NCBI RefSeq assembly: GCF_022539315.1
Contig: NC_066332.1
Span: 3,863,001 to 3,927,000 of the forward strand
Reading direction: 5' to 3'
Length of the DNA stretch: 64,000 nt
DNA from: Serinus canaria
Taxonomy: Eukaryota; Chordata; Aves; Passeriformes; Fringillidae
Part shown: positions 26,875 to 39,201 of the stretch, piece by piece
Position numbering within the stretch: the first letter of the stretch is position 1
How the letters are laid out: each line of letters starts with the position of its first letter
Position numbers and translations under genes: made by a program
Notes under the pieces: generated by a model
What the model was told of the DNA's origin: nothing
What the model saw: only the letters and a program-made list of their open reading frames with translations
Database searches by the model: none

Positions 26875-27165
26875 GAGCCGCGTCCTGGCTGATGGATTGT
26901 ACTGGCAGCAATACTCCTTCGCCTTTGGAAACGGGCTGGAAATGGCGAGAAAGCGTGGAGGTGCTGGTGTAGGGGCCGTGTCGGTGCTGGAGCCGTGTCC
27001 CCTCGGAACCTGCTCCTCCCCGGAGCGGCACCTGAGCGGGCACATCGCTGTCCTGCCCTCCCCTCTAGCGGGAGGAGCCGCCACTGCAGCCTCCCCGGCT
27101 CCCGACGGGCACCCGGGGATGTTCTGTGCCTGCAGGATTTCATAGCGACCGCAGCACTGCGGGAG
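26875..27165. promoter_or_regulatory. Orphan CpG cluster in intron 1
   Basis: By hand I count about 23 CpG dinucleotides in roughly 285 bp, in a setting where CpG is otherwise scarce. GC-rich text (GAGCGGCACCTGAGCGGG, CCCGACGGGCACCCGGGG) stands out from both flanks. It lies 1.7 kb before exon 2. It could be an internal promoter, an enhancer-type island, or an exon of an unrecognised transcript. Open frames cross it on both strands (256 codons on minus, 165 on plus) without recognisable domains. Confidence 0.45.
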
Positions 27166-28858
27166 TGGCAGCAGCCACTTGGAGTGGAATATGTGAAACA
27201 CGGGAGCACTGGCTGTGTCTTCCTTGACACCCTCTGTCCATGGATGCATTTGCAGAAGGATGGGGTGAAGGTGGTTCAGATACCTGAATCTGACTGCTCT
27301 GTAAATCCAGGACAAAACATGAGGTCCAGGGAAGGAGTAGGCTGCAGGCTGGTCAGAGTTGCTGATGAGGAGGTGGAGGTTACTGAAGGTCAGTTTTGTT
27401 CCAGACAGCATCCCAGGTACTGGCAGTGGGTCTCTTGCTCAAATCACACTTGTCTAGAGTTCTGTTTTTGTAGTCAGTTATATTCTGAGTGAATGTGCTC
27501 CTCACACAAACCTGCTTACATCTATGTCTGGTATCAAAGAGATGTAAGAGTTTCAGCAGAGACAGATGGTGATTAATTGGGCCATGTCTGGCCTCCTCCA
27601 CACTGAGCTCCTTAGGGTTGAATTTTGAGGGGAAATAAGATAATGATCTACATATTTCAGGATCTTCTCCTGTCATTTGTGGGACTTTTGGCTATGGCAC
27701 ACCAGGCTTGCCAATTGCTGTGACAAGGATTTTTCTTGGCAGGTAGAAATGGCTGTTCATTATAATACTAAAAATGTTTGCATAGCTTGAGTTCCTGAGC
27801 AGTACAAACGAGATTTCAAGGGCTCTTTCAGTTGTTTTGCCTTACTGTGGAGTTTGAGGAACTTGTTCTCTAGTTAAATACACACTTTTTATTCAAAAAC
27901 CCCATCGTGTCTTTAGCAATTCTACATGTAATGAAACATATTCCCCTCCCTTTTGACCTCTTTCTCTTGCTCCCCCCAAGTCAACTTCTTGTAAACCCAC
28001 AGGGAGCTCAAATGGAACTTAATGTTCTGGCAGGATTGCCAAAGGAGAGCTGAAGGAGGGAAGCCCAGTTCATCAAGAACAAAATTATCTTTTTCCTTTC
28101 TCTGTCTGAACTCTGATTTTCATGGGATGCCCCTGCCCTGACAAAACCCTTGGTATGTTTTAAAATGCTTTTTCCCTGTGGACCTGCACACACATAGTAA
28201 GTTCTCACTGATACAACAGATCCTGTACCCTATCCCCAGTGCCTGGCAGGGTGTATATAAATGTACTGTGAAGCAGAATTAATTGCTGAGATCTCTCTGC
28301 TGAGATATTGCTTTGGGCTGTAGTAGGTAGGCCTAGTAAAATTCCACAGCACATTAGAGATTGTGCATGTTAATATCTCATCTAAAGCAGCGTAATGTGT
28401 CAAATTTCTCCTTTCTGGTCATATCTGTGCTCACTCAGTCTGATTTGTCAGGTTTATTACATGCTGGTTTTGTGGATTTTTGCACTTGACTGCTGACTGG
28501 ACTATGAATTAATACGATCTCCATAAAGGTAATAAAAACTCAGAGATTTTTGCTCAGAAGTGAACTATGTGTTTGGCTCTTGGCCTGCCATATTTGGCAG
28601 GGGTCACTGGAAGTCCATGCAAAAGCATGCAAAATCCTGCAGGGGCAAAAATTCCTGTAACATGGAGTTTTTAAAAGGCTTTTGAGAGAACATGAAGTGA
28701 CAGCTGAGCAGAAAGTGAGTTCCTCTCAAGTGACAGCTGCATCCAGGAGCAGGGAGAGTTCCCCTTGCCTTACACAATCAAACCAGTGAAATGCAAGCCT
28801 TTGCTTTCTGCATGTATTAAAAGATATTAATGTTTTTCTCCTTTCCTTATGTATGCAG

Positions 28859-28902
28859 GAGGCAGACAGCGGGGAAGAAGAATGCCGGTCCCAGCCCAGA
28901 AG
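28859..28902 (+). CDS. SSH2: SSH2 coding exon 2
   Basis: A 44-bp exon encoding EADSGEEECRSQPR plus two bases of the next codon (AG|C, Ser). The acceptor is TATGCAG after a pyrimidine tract and the donor is AG|GTAAGA. The exon enters in phase 0 and leaves in phase 2, so it cannot be skipped without shifting the frame. The acidic EADSGEEE patch is characteristic of the SSH2 amino terminus. It follows exon 1 only in transcripts from the upstream promoter. Confidence 0.93.
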
Positions 28903-30402
28903 GTAAGATTGTCACTCACAGGAGTCCTCGAGGATGCCTGGCTGTGTGGAATGTTCCACAGGGCTTTTGCTGTTCCTCTGGCATGTCCTGCAAACACACA
29001 TCACTTTCTGCCTGTTGTTGATGTTGCACAACCGTCTTTAATGAGCCTTACTGAAAAATGGGTTCTAGTAAAGGGTTTGCTGCAGCAGGAAATGGGAAAA
29101 GTCAGGCTGGACACTAAAAAATAAATATGGGGAACAGTTGGCAAAGATGTCAGTGAATATATTCTCCAAACTGCTGTTTCTGTAGCTCCCTGCAGTGTCC
29201 TGTGTTGCTTTTCAGGATTTAGTCCACCATCAGAGTATTCTGAGAGGCATAACCAGACTAATAAACTCTTGCTCTCTGATTAAAAAGTCCCTGTTGCCAT
29301 CTAGGGTGATCCTGATCCATACAGGCACCTGCTGCTTAAATAGCACATTCAGTGGATTTGTGGATATTTGCTGCTGATGCAGATAGTCAAATTTATGTTC
29401 CAAAATTAGGAGATACTGAGAATTTGCAGTGATTTTTTTGTTTAATTGGGATTGTTTTGCAGGGAGGTGTTCACCTCTTGTAAACGCTGATTTCAGTTGC
29501 CTCAGGAAGAACTATTTTTGGTAAATGTTATTTGCTAAAAAATAAACATTGAAACTCAGCTGATTGAATGGTGACAAGTAATGGTGATTTTTATAATGTA
29601 GGTGTAGTCTGCAGCTAAGACTTCTTGGGGTGCTGTAAGCTTTATCTCCTTTCCTCTAAGCCATCAAAAAAATTATTTCAGCTGAACCTAATAAAAGCAA
29701 AAATTGTATATATCAGGTGACTTCTCCAGTGGCAGGAACACTTTCTTGGCTTAAAATGTTGCAGCCAGATTTTGTGAAAGGCTTCAGATTCCCTCCAGAG
29801 GGAGTAAAGGGGAAGTGAAGGTGAAATGGTTCTCCCTTTATGAGCTCTCTGGCTGTTACGGTTCTTTGCTTAATGGTGTTTGTGTGAGTAGGTAGCAACA
29901 GAAGCCATAATATCTAGCATTTAAAATACTTGAACAAGATCTGGGCTTTGTGTTTTGGGGCCAACTTGAATAAATCTGCAAAAGAAAAAGCTGTCCTGGT
30001 TGCACATTCCCATGATTTCACTGTAGTTCTGTGGTTCTGTGGCTCAGGGAAGGTGACTGCCCTGTTTACTTCAGGCCCTAAATGATGATTTAAGAATTGC
30101 TGTTTCTTCATTTTACAGCTTTCATGAGTGAGAGGAAAGCTGGAAAGCACAATTCCCGAAGGCTCAAATTGAACTCAGCTAAACTCCAAGTTTTCATTTT
30201 ACTCTTGGCCTTCCAGCAGTCACAAGATCAACTCATGACTTGATCTCAGTATACATAATGTATTGGAAGGGATGGGAGGTATTTAATTGTTGTGGGCACT
30301 TAGCAACCATTGTAGGTTAGGTCTGAAATAGCAATTTTTTAATATATTTGAAACAACTTCCTGGGGTAGGAAATGACAACCTGCTGTTGATGTGGTGATC
30401 TG

Positions 30403-30437
30403 AGCTCTGTGACTCCTGTTACTGGGGTCACAGAGCT
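30403..30437 (+). other. 14-bp near-perfect hairpin in intron 2
   Basis: Left arm AGCTCTGTGACTCC (30403-30416), a seven-base loop, and right arm GGGGTCACAGAGCT (30424-30437). Thirteen pairs are Watson-Crick and one is a T·G wobble (30414 with 30426), which pairs only in the sense transcript. It is a candidate structured intronic RNA element. It is too short to be called a miRNA precursor. Confidence 0.5.
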
Positions 30438-33009
30438 AACTAAAACCAAACTCCTTCTGGGGAAAAACAAGGGGGTGGGTGTTAAATGTGTTTGATTACA
30501 GTAGGATAAAAATAATAGAGTCAAATGGGGTAAGTAGTGAACCTGGAGTCCTGCTGTGGAGGAGCAGCAGATGTCCATAAACAGTTCCTGAGTATATCTA
30601 ATCCCCAGTTTTCACCAGAACATAGCAAGTAGCAGCTATTAAAAATCCAGGCAGTAAAAAGGCTACAGACTGAGTTTGGCTTAAAAGGAAAAGTGTGTTT
30701 CCAGCTGCAGTGTCACTCAGGTAGTGCTCTGAATGTCAGTAGCCTGACATTCCTCACTGCCTGCCTGGGCAGGGCCCACTTTTCCTGAGGCTTCATTCAG
30801 GTGACCTGGCTGCAGCTCCAGGCAGTGGTCAGTATTTGGAGTGGGATTTTTTTTGCTGTTTGTAAAATTCTTCTGCTGAGGAGACCTTCTGTCTCCTGCG
30901 GTCATGGAAAACGTGTTCATGTGCTACCTCAGCGTGTCAGGCATCAGGCATGTCCAAACTCATCCTGGTAACTGGACACTGAAGCCAGGAGTACTGCTGT
31001 GCTAGGACTAAATGTGTGTTTGCATAAATAAAATAACTTTTCAAGGGTTATTAAATAGGAGCCTGGTGCACAAAGGTGTTAATGCTTGCAAGGGAGTTGG
31101 TGAAGTCCTAAGCATAAGCACATGGACTTGTTTGGTGTCAGAAGATTTTTGCACTGCTCAGTCTTGACAATCATCGGGTAGAGCCTTTGTTTCCATTCCT
31201 GTGTCCCAGGTCTCTGCAGAGCCTGGGGATTGCTGTCTCAGAAGAAATGTTACACTGAGATCCAGCTCAACAGCACTGCTAATCCTGTGGTTAGCAAAAT
31301 CTTGATAGCTTCTTGTGTTAGGTTTCTGCTGTTTATCTTTCCTCTCTGATGAGGTATGGGATATCTACTGAGGTGAGGGGAACATGCAAAGCCGGGCAGC
31401 AGGACAGCAGGAGGGACAGTGTTTGTTGAGCAGAGACTAGGAAGAGCAGCAGACTAAAATGCCCCCCAAAGAGGCAGAGAAATAAATTACACAGAAGCTT
31501 AAACTTGTAGGTGATCACAATGCTTAAACAAAATGATCTGTCTGTTTGCTGACCTGTGCTTTTTTAATCTAACACCGCAGAGGCCTGTGATTGCCTGGAC
31601 TGGGTCTCACAGAGAAGGGACAAGTCTGTGAAAATGCTGTTTAAACATAAACCTGCTCTGCAGAGCATTCAAATGACCTGACAAGTCTGCACTTAACAGC
31701 ACCATCATGGACTGAGGAGCTTTCTGCTTTGGGAATTAGCAAAATCTGCTTAAACTTTTGTCCAAAAGATGGAAAGAGCTATCAGAGTGCAGAAAGAGAG
31801 TTCCTGTGTGCTCTGCAGTAATCCTTGGAAGGTGCTTGAAATGGCATTTCCTGTCGAACTCTTTTGTGTTGATGCAAAGAGGAATGATTTGTTTTCCTAC
31901 TGAGGAAAGTACTTGGGTATAGTGAACATAGATCTGACTTCTACAAATATTTCTATCCATTATTAAAAACCCCAGCAAGTTAATGCTGCCAATACCTGAA
32001 GCTGAACAAATAGGTGAAACCAGCTTGGCTTCTGCAATGTTTTTTCTCACACCCAAGCCCTGCTCTGTGTCCAGCTGCAGCAGTGACCATTCATGCAGTT
32101 TGTAGGTGAGATCCCCAAAGCCCTGACACACATCCAGGCTCTTGCTCTGGAGTCCCTGGTTGAGCCAGTCCCTGTCACTCTTGGCTAGTGGAACCAAGAC
32201 AGTGCTGCATAAGCAGATGTCCTGAACAATCTGTTTATTACATTTATTACCTTCATAGCTATGTTCTGACATTTTTATTAGGCTGTCTGGAGGCTGTGGA
32301 GCTAAACTGGCCTGCACATCCCTCCTGTCCCCAGACATGCTGCTGCCACACTGAATACACTCTTAATGGAGCATCTGTGTTAATGAGCTCTTTGCAGCAT
32401 CCCGAGGTTGTTAAAATTTACCTAAAACGCACGTGTATTGAGCTGTGAGTTGTGTTTACACCCGCTGAGGTATTGACATTCAGGTTTTGTGTGCTCTGTG
32501 CCAAGGTTGCAAGGATTCAGCATCTTTGTTTTGCTGACAAACGACATCTCTGGGCCCGGGGCAGCAGCAGTGCTGCAGCTGCATTGGATTTGCTGTCAGG
32601 ATCTGCTGCTTGCTTTTTGGGTTTTATGTTTTAAATGGTGCCTCTATTTCCACACCATCATGATTTTACCACTTCTGTGTGCCTTGAAACTGCTCTGGTT
32701 ACTGAAATGCAGCATTTGAGGCTGCTCAGTAACTGAGCATATAAAATTGGGTGAGCTGTATTGCCTAGTGAGGCTGCCAAGGACTTCAGAGGGATTCTTT
32801 GAACTTTTATGGCCTGGCAGTGGGTCAGACTGAAGTCCGTTTGCTCAGGTAAAGCTGAGGAGCCTGTTGTTCCCTTCAGGTGCCACAGAAAGTGGTTACA
32901 TCCTGCTTGAAATCTGAAACTTGTTACCTGAAAATGTTCTCAGAAAGTGCTTGTCCTCCCCTCTTCAAGTGGAGGCTAGAGTGTGGTGTTAAAATTATAG
33001 TTTAAAAAG

Positions 33010-33077
33010 AAAAAAAAAAAAACCACACCTTCTGTAGCACAAGTATGGTTACCTTCTGGTTTATTTTTTTTTTTTTT
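33010..33077. repeat. A13 and T14 tracts facing each other
   Basis: A13 at 33010-33022 and T14 at 33064-33077 are separated by about 41 bp. CC follows the A-run and GG precedes the T-run, so the arms could pair. No transposable element body is recognisable between them. Confidence 0.7.
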
Positions 33078-35340
33078 AGTCAAAATAGTTCCTTCCAGGA
33101 GTGAACTGGGAAGGAAAGCAAATCAGATTATTGCCATGATAACAGTTGGATGTGCCAAGTTGCCTCAAGGTCTCAAGCTGTGAGTAAATACCTTTGTTTT
33201 AGGAGCAGAAGACCACAGTCTGATGCAGGAGCTGATGGTTTATAGCAATATAAAAGTTGCTTTTCAAAGAGTAAGTGGAATAGGTGCATGTGCTTTCTTC
33301 TACAGGTCAGCAGCTCAATAAACTGTAAACCGAGGTGTTTGATTTTTAAACTGAGACCTTTTGTACAATATGTGTTAGTCCCTGTGAGAAATGGGGGGTG
33401 ATCGTGTGATACTGAATTGACTGCACTTCCAAAGGCTCATTCACACTCCACACTGAGCTGTGGGGATCTGCAGCATCCTGTGACTGCTGTGACTTTTGGA
33501 GGTGTGTGTCATCACCATTTGGTGCTCCTGTGGCAGGCTCCTGCCCCTCCTGGTTATCCTTAAAACCTCTCTGGTGTTACAAGAGACACTTCCAAAAGCC
33601 ATGTACTGAGTTCTGGCAACTAAACCTTCCTTGTGCTGCCTTTGCTTGCTGCTGCAGCTGCCAAACAATTACTCTGTTGGTACTTGAACAGTAGCTGGAT
33701 CTTTATTGGGTGTGCAAGACAGTTTGTTAATCCATCTTGAGTAAGATGGGGCTCTGTGTGTGCTCTACAGGAAAACGTGTGTTTATCCGAGCTGGAGATT
33801 ACTAAGCTCTTGTAGTATGAACCTTATCTTCAGAATGTGTTTCCTGAATTCATCTTTCTGTCTTTCCTTTCAGTGACAGCTCAGCCTCTCTCTGGCATTT
33901 ACTACAGCTGCCTGGCGAGAGTGTAATGCTGAGATAAAGAACAGTTCTGGTCATTTGCCAGCTCTGCTGACCACCAGAAAAAGTTCTGTGGGCCAGATTC
34001 ATTACAGTGGCCATCATTTTTGAATACCAGTTCTTTTATCACCAAACTGTGAGCAAAGGTATTGAACTGGCAGTAAAATTTGGGTTTATTAGATTAGTAA
34101 CAGGTACCTGCAGGGCTGGTTCACTGCAAGGTCTGTGTTTGTGGTTGCAACATGTTCAGTCCAGTCTGATGACATACCTGTGGATCACAATAATGTGTGA
34201 GATGATTTCAGGTGTGATCTTCAGGCTGAAGGATCAAGCAGAGTAATATCGTTGCACTGCCAAATTACCAGGTAAACACAGGGAGCTAGCTCAAAATCTG
34301 AATGCATATGAAAAGTGGTTTTGAATTTGTCATTCTAAGTGTGTGAACGGAGGAGAATGAGGAACAGGGCAAGGACAAGCTGGGAAGTAAAAGGAATGAA
34401 GGTGGGTCAGATCCTTCAGCTACCAAAAGGGTCCAGAGTCCAGAACAGCTGCTCCCACACACTTGTGCTCCTTCAGAGGGTCACAGAGGAGGGGCTGACC
34501 AGGAGTTGCCTTAATGATTCCCTACATGCTTCTGTCTCCTCCTGAGCATAAACCAGGTGCTCTAAGCTAAAGGATTTCTCTATTCCTTTAGAATAGAAAC
34601 TGAAATTCTCTTTCCTGACGAGACACCTTCACAAGACTTTAAAGTTAAACATGAATCTTCAGAGTTTCCAGCTTTTTGTGGATTTCAGACGCTTAAATGT
34701 ATTTTGGTAATCTGAGCCAGGGTTTCTGGACTCATTGCTGTTCAGCTCTTTGGTGTCTTTGCGAGAAAAACATTCCTTTATAAAATTGAGTGGATGGTTT
34801 GACAGTTGGGAGGATTTAGATCTTTCCGCAGGTCACTGAAATAATACATTACCTACACTGGTGTTGCTTGTTGAGAGCAGACATTGCTGCTTGTGTCCCT
34901 TTTCCTGCTCGGGTCCCTTCAGTCATCTTAGCTTCAGGCTCTGTAAAAAAGGTGTAATTGAGCATTGACCTCTCTGTGTCAGACCCTCAAAGATTTAATG
35001 ATAAGTAAACTGTACAGTGATTGGATGTGGGCCTGGTGAGGGAAGGGTTTAATGAACTGATAATATTGCAAAATAGGTGTTGAATTCTCAACTAGGCAGC
35101 CTAATCATCGATCATGATGGGCAGCTGACCAAAGGGCTTTAAAAGCAGGGGTTTGTTCTTTCAGTGATGCTTATCTCCCTACCCCTGTACTTGGCTGATT
35201 TCTTTGCTCAAGAACTGGAAACAGAAATACTCTTTGACAGCTTAAATAACCAAATTTAGAATGTGGCTTCCTGTTCTGACTGGTTCTTCAGGATTAAAGT
35301 ACAGTTTTGCGTGCTTTCCCTGTTCCTGCCTCCCCCTGCC

Positions 35341-35396
35341 TTTTTTTTTTTTTTCCTTTCAATTTTTGGTTTTTGTTTGGTTTGGTTTTGTTTTAA
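35341..35396. repeat. T- and GTTT-rich low-complexity tract
   Basis: A T14 run is followed by CCTTTC and then repeated TTTGG/TTTTG words. It looks like simple-sequence expansion. A similar GTTT-rich patch lies at about 46837-46955. Confidence 0.7.
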
Positions 35397-38079
35397 CTAG
35401 ATATGGGCTCCTTTATAATTACTTGGTTAAGTTTCCCTGGCTGTGTGTAATCCAGCTGGTGTATGTAAGCCCTGCCTTGGTGGGTGGTATGTCTGTTATC
35501 ACTGGGAAAGTTTTGTGTCTGTGCTGTACTCTATCTGCCCTGCGTGCATTGGCTTGTTTATGATGGCTGCTACTGAAATCGTTCATGCTTTCCTGATAAA
35601 TTGGACTGCAGAATGCAGAAGGTTTTGTCTCCCATGCCAGAACCATCCAGAAGGCCTCTGACAGATCAGCTTCTCCTCCGAGGTGTGGAGGCAGCAGTAG
35701 ATGAGTGCTGCTCTCAGCCAGTCAGTTTCTACCTATTTACAGGTTTGCTGCACTAATTTAAAGCTCTTCCCAAATAAATCATCAATTTGGACCCTTAATC
35801 CACTCACACTCATCTGTCGACTCTGTTCAGTGCTTAAAGCCACATATCCTCTCAATAAAAGGATGACTTCCCACCAAAAATGCAGGGTCATCAGGTCCTT
35901 TGACCCTCAAAGAGCTCAGTGTGACAGGAGATTTTTCAAGGCTACCCCTTAGGACTCTTTTCCCACCAGGGCTGATGCAGACACAGCTGCCTTTGTGGAC
36001 AAAGACTGAGCTAGTTGCCGGTGAGAACAAAAAAGGACTTGGCCCCACCTCTGCACACGGAAATGAACTTGCTACCTCTGCTCCCCGGCGGTGCCTGTGC
36101 AAGACTCCCCTGCTCGGCTGTGGGCAGGGACGTGTTGTTTTCAAAACTCGGTGGCTTTTCGTAAATATCACCGGAAACAGCTGTTGAACGGTACAGAATA
36201 AACTTTCCACATGTGCAGTAAAGGTGGCTGAGCAGACACGGCCGTGGCACATAGCTCGGCAGGGAGAGGATGTGCTGGGGGTGAGGGGGAGGTTTGTTTG
36301 TCACAGCAGTTTCACGAGTTTTTTTTCATAATCCCCTGAAAACATGGGACTGGGTTCTGCATTGTCTTTTCTGTGATACTGATAATAATGAGGGCAAATT
36401 TCTTATGTGGCAGCCTCCCACTGTCCCCTTTACCTTGAACATGACCAGTGTTACAGCTGTAGTACTTTCCATGTTTGTAGGAACAGAACATTCCTTGCTT
36501 TTGCAGAGTACCTGGACTTCAGTCCAAATGGGCTTAATAATACCCAACCCTTGACACTCACTGGAGTTAGAAAGACTATGACAGTATATTGTGCTCATTA
36601 GGGTTCTTCAAAAAGAGAGAAACTGAAGGGACCAGAGAAAGTCTCACTGGTAGGTGTACTATAAAATGAAAAGAGGTCATCAGGTGCCCCTTAGTGTAGA
36701 CTAAAAATTGAAGATGCCTAATAAGACAATCATGCTGCAGATTTAATCATGTTAACACGTGAGCAGACACTCAGCAAGCCCCTGTGGGATAGGAGTGGGT
36801 GGAACACGATGACACCCACACCTTTGTGTGGTCTGACAAGAAGCAGCAATTCAGCCTGAAGCTGTTGATCTTGGATGGAAACAGAAGCTTGATGAATGCC
36901 CTGTTTGCATGTGGACTATGTGTACTGACACGACTGGGTGTCCAGCTCTGAGCATGCCTCCTGCAAGTGTCAAATCTGAGCATGCCAGTGCCATTCTGAC
37001 CTGTGCACCAGGGCCTGGGCTGGACTAGGAGAAGCCCATTAGCAAGTGCTAGTCCTGTGTAGGACACAGGATTACTCTGTTACACCAGAGTGAAATCAAA
37101 AACTGCTGAAGGTACTGTGCAAGCTGCTGTGGTAGTGGAGTTTTGCAATGCAGACACCAGGGAAAATGATGACTGTATGAATAAACAATATGTTGTCAGC
37201 CTCGTCTGCCAGACTGAACAGTACAAGTCAATATGAGAGTTTGTGCATGCATGTTCTCCTTCCAGCCCCTGAAACTTCTTTCCAGAGGCAGCTCTGGTAG
37301 CATTCCCTCTGCTCCCCCCTCCTGAAGTGCTTGCTCAGACATCTTTCACACTGTTTGTTTTTTTTTTTCCATTGTGCTTCCATAACTGGTTCTAGCTGCT
37401 GCCTTAGTGTAGCAAAGAATTGGGGATGGGTGTTTTTACAGTGTGTCTCACGTGCTGTATATAACTCCAGTTTATTAATTTGTGTGGTGTTCAAAGGTTA
37501 AATGGGATCCTGCTGCCCCACAGGCTTGTGGTGTCACAGTGCCTTGCGGGGTTTGCTGCCTGCCCCGCTGGTCCTGGGGCCTCCTGGGGAGTGGGAAATG
37601 CTGAGCAGAACTCAGACAAGCAGTGCCCTTTGCCCTGCAGCAAAGTGTCATTTGGTGCACTGGGCTGGGCAGCACTTGAGACCCCAGACAGGCGTATTTA
37701 CCTCTTGTCATGCAGTGATTAATGGCTCTGCTCACATGCTCTGTTGCAGCACGGCGGTGATTTACACTGCTACCTGTCATCACTGCAATTTTGTGCACTT
37801 TAAATTCTTTGTGTATTTGTCCCAGCAGAGTGCACCTGCTTCCAGCCAGGAGCAGTTTCTTGGCTGTCTTGTGACTTGCTGCCTAAACTCCATCTCGTGC
37901 ATCTCTTTCTTTCTGTCTGCTCCTTGCTCCTGCATGCTGAGATCAGTTTACTGGGTCTAAACTTTTACTCGTGTCTAAACATAGGAGCAGCTTGGACAAA
38001 GAAATAGAGTTGTTCCTTAAGTCTGATGTTAAAGGCAAAATATGAAAATAACACAGCATTTATTGATGTTGTCTAGTTG

Positions 38080-38150
38080 ACAACGTGGTGATGGGTCAAA
38101 GATTTGATTTGATCTTGGACGTCTTTTCCAACTTTAATGATTCTCTGAGT
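38080..38150 (+). mobile_element. CR1 LINE 3'-end fragment
   Basis: The text GGTGATGGGTCAAAGAT, then GATCTTGGACGTCTTTTCC, then AACTTTAATGATTCTCTGAG follows the known avian CR1 3' end (a TTGGACT-like segment, GATGATCTT, AGGTCTTTTCCAACC, then an ATTCTATG-type tail). The tail is diverged to ATTCTCTGAG, so the copy is old. It is severely 5'-truncated, as is normal for CR1, and has no coding capacity. It lies about 2.2 kb upstream of the alternative promoter. Confidence 0.75.
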
Positions 38151-39169
38151 CTCCACAAATGGACAGTGGGAACTGAAATGCTAATCTCACTAACATGTAC
38201 CTGAAAGCAGTGCCAGTTTCAGGCTGGGGTTTTAATCTTTATGGCAACAAACCCAAGTTCAAATAGTTTTCAAATAGTTTTTATTAGTGCAGATTTCAAG
38301 ATACGAACTTATTTGAGGATTTCCTATTTCTGTTCTCTAAAGGTTCAAAAAGAAAACAAATGGATTATTTCTGTCATCACTTGGTTCCCTGGCATATGGA
38401 GATGCAGTGCATGATTGTATTAATCCAGATCTAATTCATTTACAAATCTATTATCCATATGTTATGAGTAGCTGCTTGTAGTTAATCACTGCACTATTTT
38501 TCAGCAGGTTTTAAGGGCTTGCCTTGTAATGGCAGTTAAGTGTAAGAAATCTGACGTGTCTGGACAGTATCTAAGTACATTTAGTCTTCCACAATGCTTG
38601 AATAAAGCCCTAAAGTTATTAATTAGAATAGAACAGAAGTTCTGGACTTGTTTTTCAGTCTGTGAATGTGTGGTATGTGTTACTACTGAATATGAGGTTC
38701 TTGCCAGTCTCTTGACCTCTGGAAGGATTGAGTTACCCTCCATTTCTTAGTCCTGATTTTTCCATTGCTTCTTGCAACTGACTTCATTTCTGCCTAACAA
38801 AATGACTTTTTTTGGCATTGCAGCAAGCTGGCACTGCATTTTCTTTACAGCTGTGAGGCACCATTACCAGAGCTGCACTCTTGGCTATATAGGATGACAT
38901 TGCTTAAATTATTGCAACCAAACCATACCCTAACAAAACTTGCAGAATCACAAATTCCACTGTTTTGCCCTTTTCTCTGCCCATCCCTGAAGTGGAGATG
39001 GTCAAGACCTTTCAGACAAGGTTCTTCTTGTTCATGTCAAGTCTCCAATAAAGACCTGAAGCAGCTGCCCATCACACTGTGTTGGTTTTTTTCAACCTCT
39101 CTCTGGTTCTCTGAAACTTTTAGTTAATAATTGGAAATAAAGCTGATTAAGCTTTTGGCTTCCAGCTCT

Positions 39170-39201
39170 GCTTCCAGATCACAGGGGCTTCCAGATCACA
39201 G
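39170..39201. repeat. 15-bp tandem duplication
   Basis: GCTTCCAGATCACAG occurs at 39170-39184 and again at 39187-39201, a 17-bp period. AGCTCTG lies on both sides, so it looks like a small replication-slippage duplication. Confidence 0.8.

Larger units (their letters stand above)
1203..28858 (+). other. SSH2: SSH2 intron 1 (27.7 kb)
   Basis: GT at 1203 and AG at 28857-28858, the latter after a T/C-rich tract. Nothing in it shows coding character. Besides the separately listed NRF1-like site, C16 tract, hairpin, microsatellite and CpG cluster, it holds A/C- or A-rich low-complexity stretches (for example 9300-9390 and 10373-10400) and otherwise unique-looking sequence. I recognise no clear full transposable element. 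The ORFs within it (up to 256 codons) lack recognisable domains. Confidence 0.85.

Noticed and set aside
26995..27492. 165-codon + strand ORF over the intron 1 CpG cluster
   Set aside because: No recognisable domain and no splice or start evidence; overlaps a longer antisense ORF, as expected in stop-poor GC-rich DNA.
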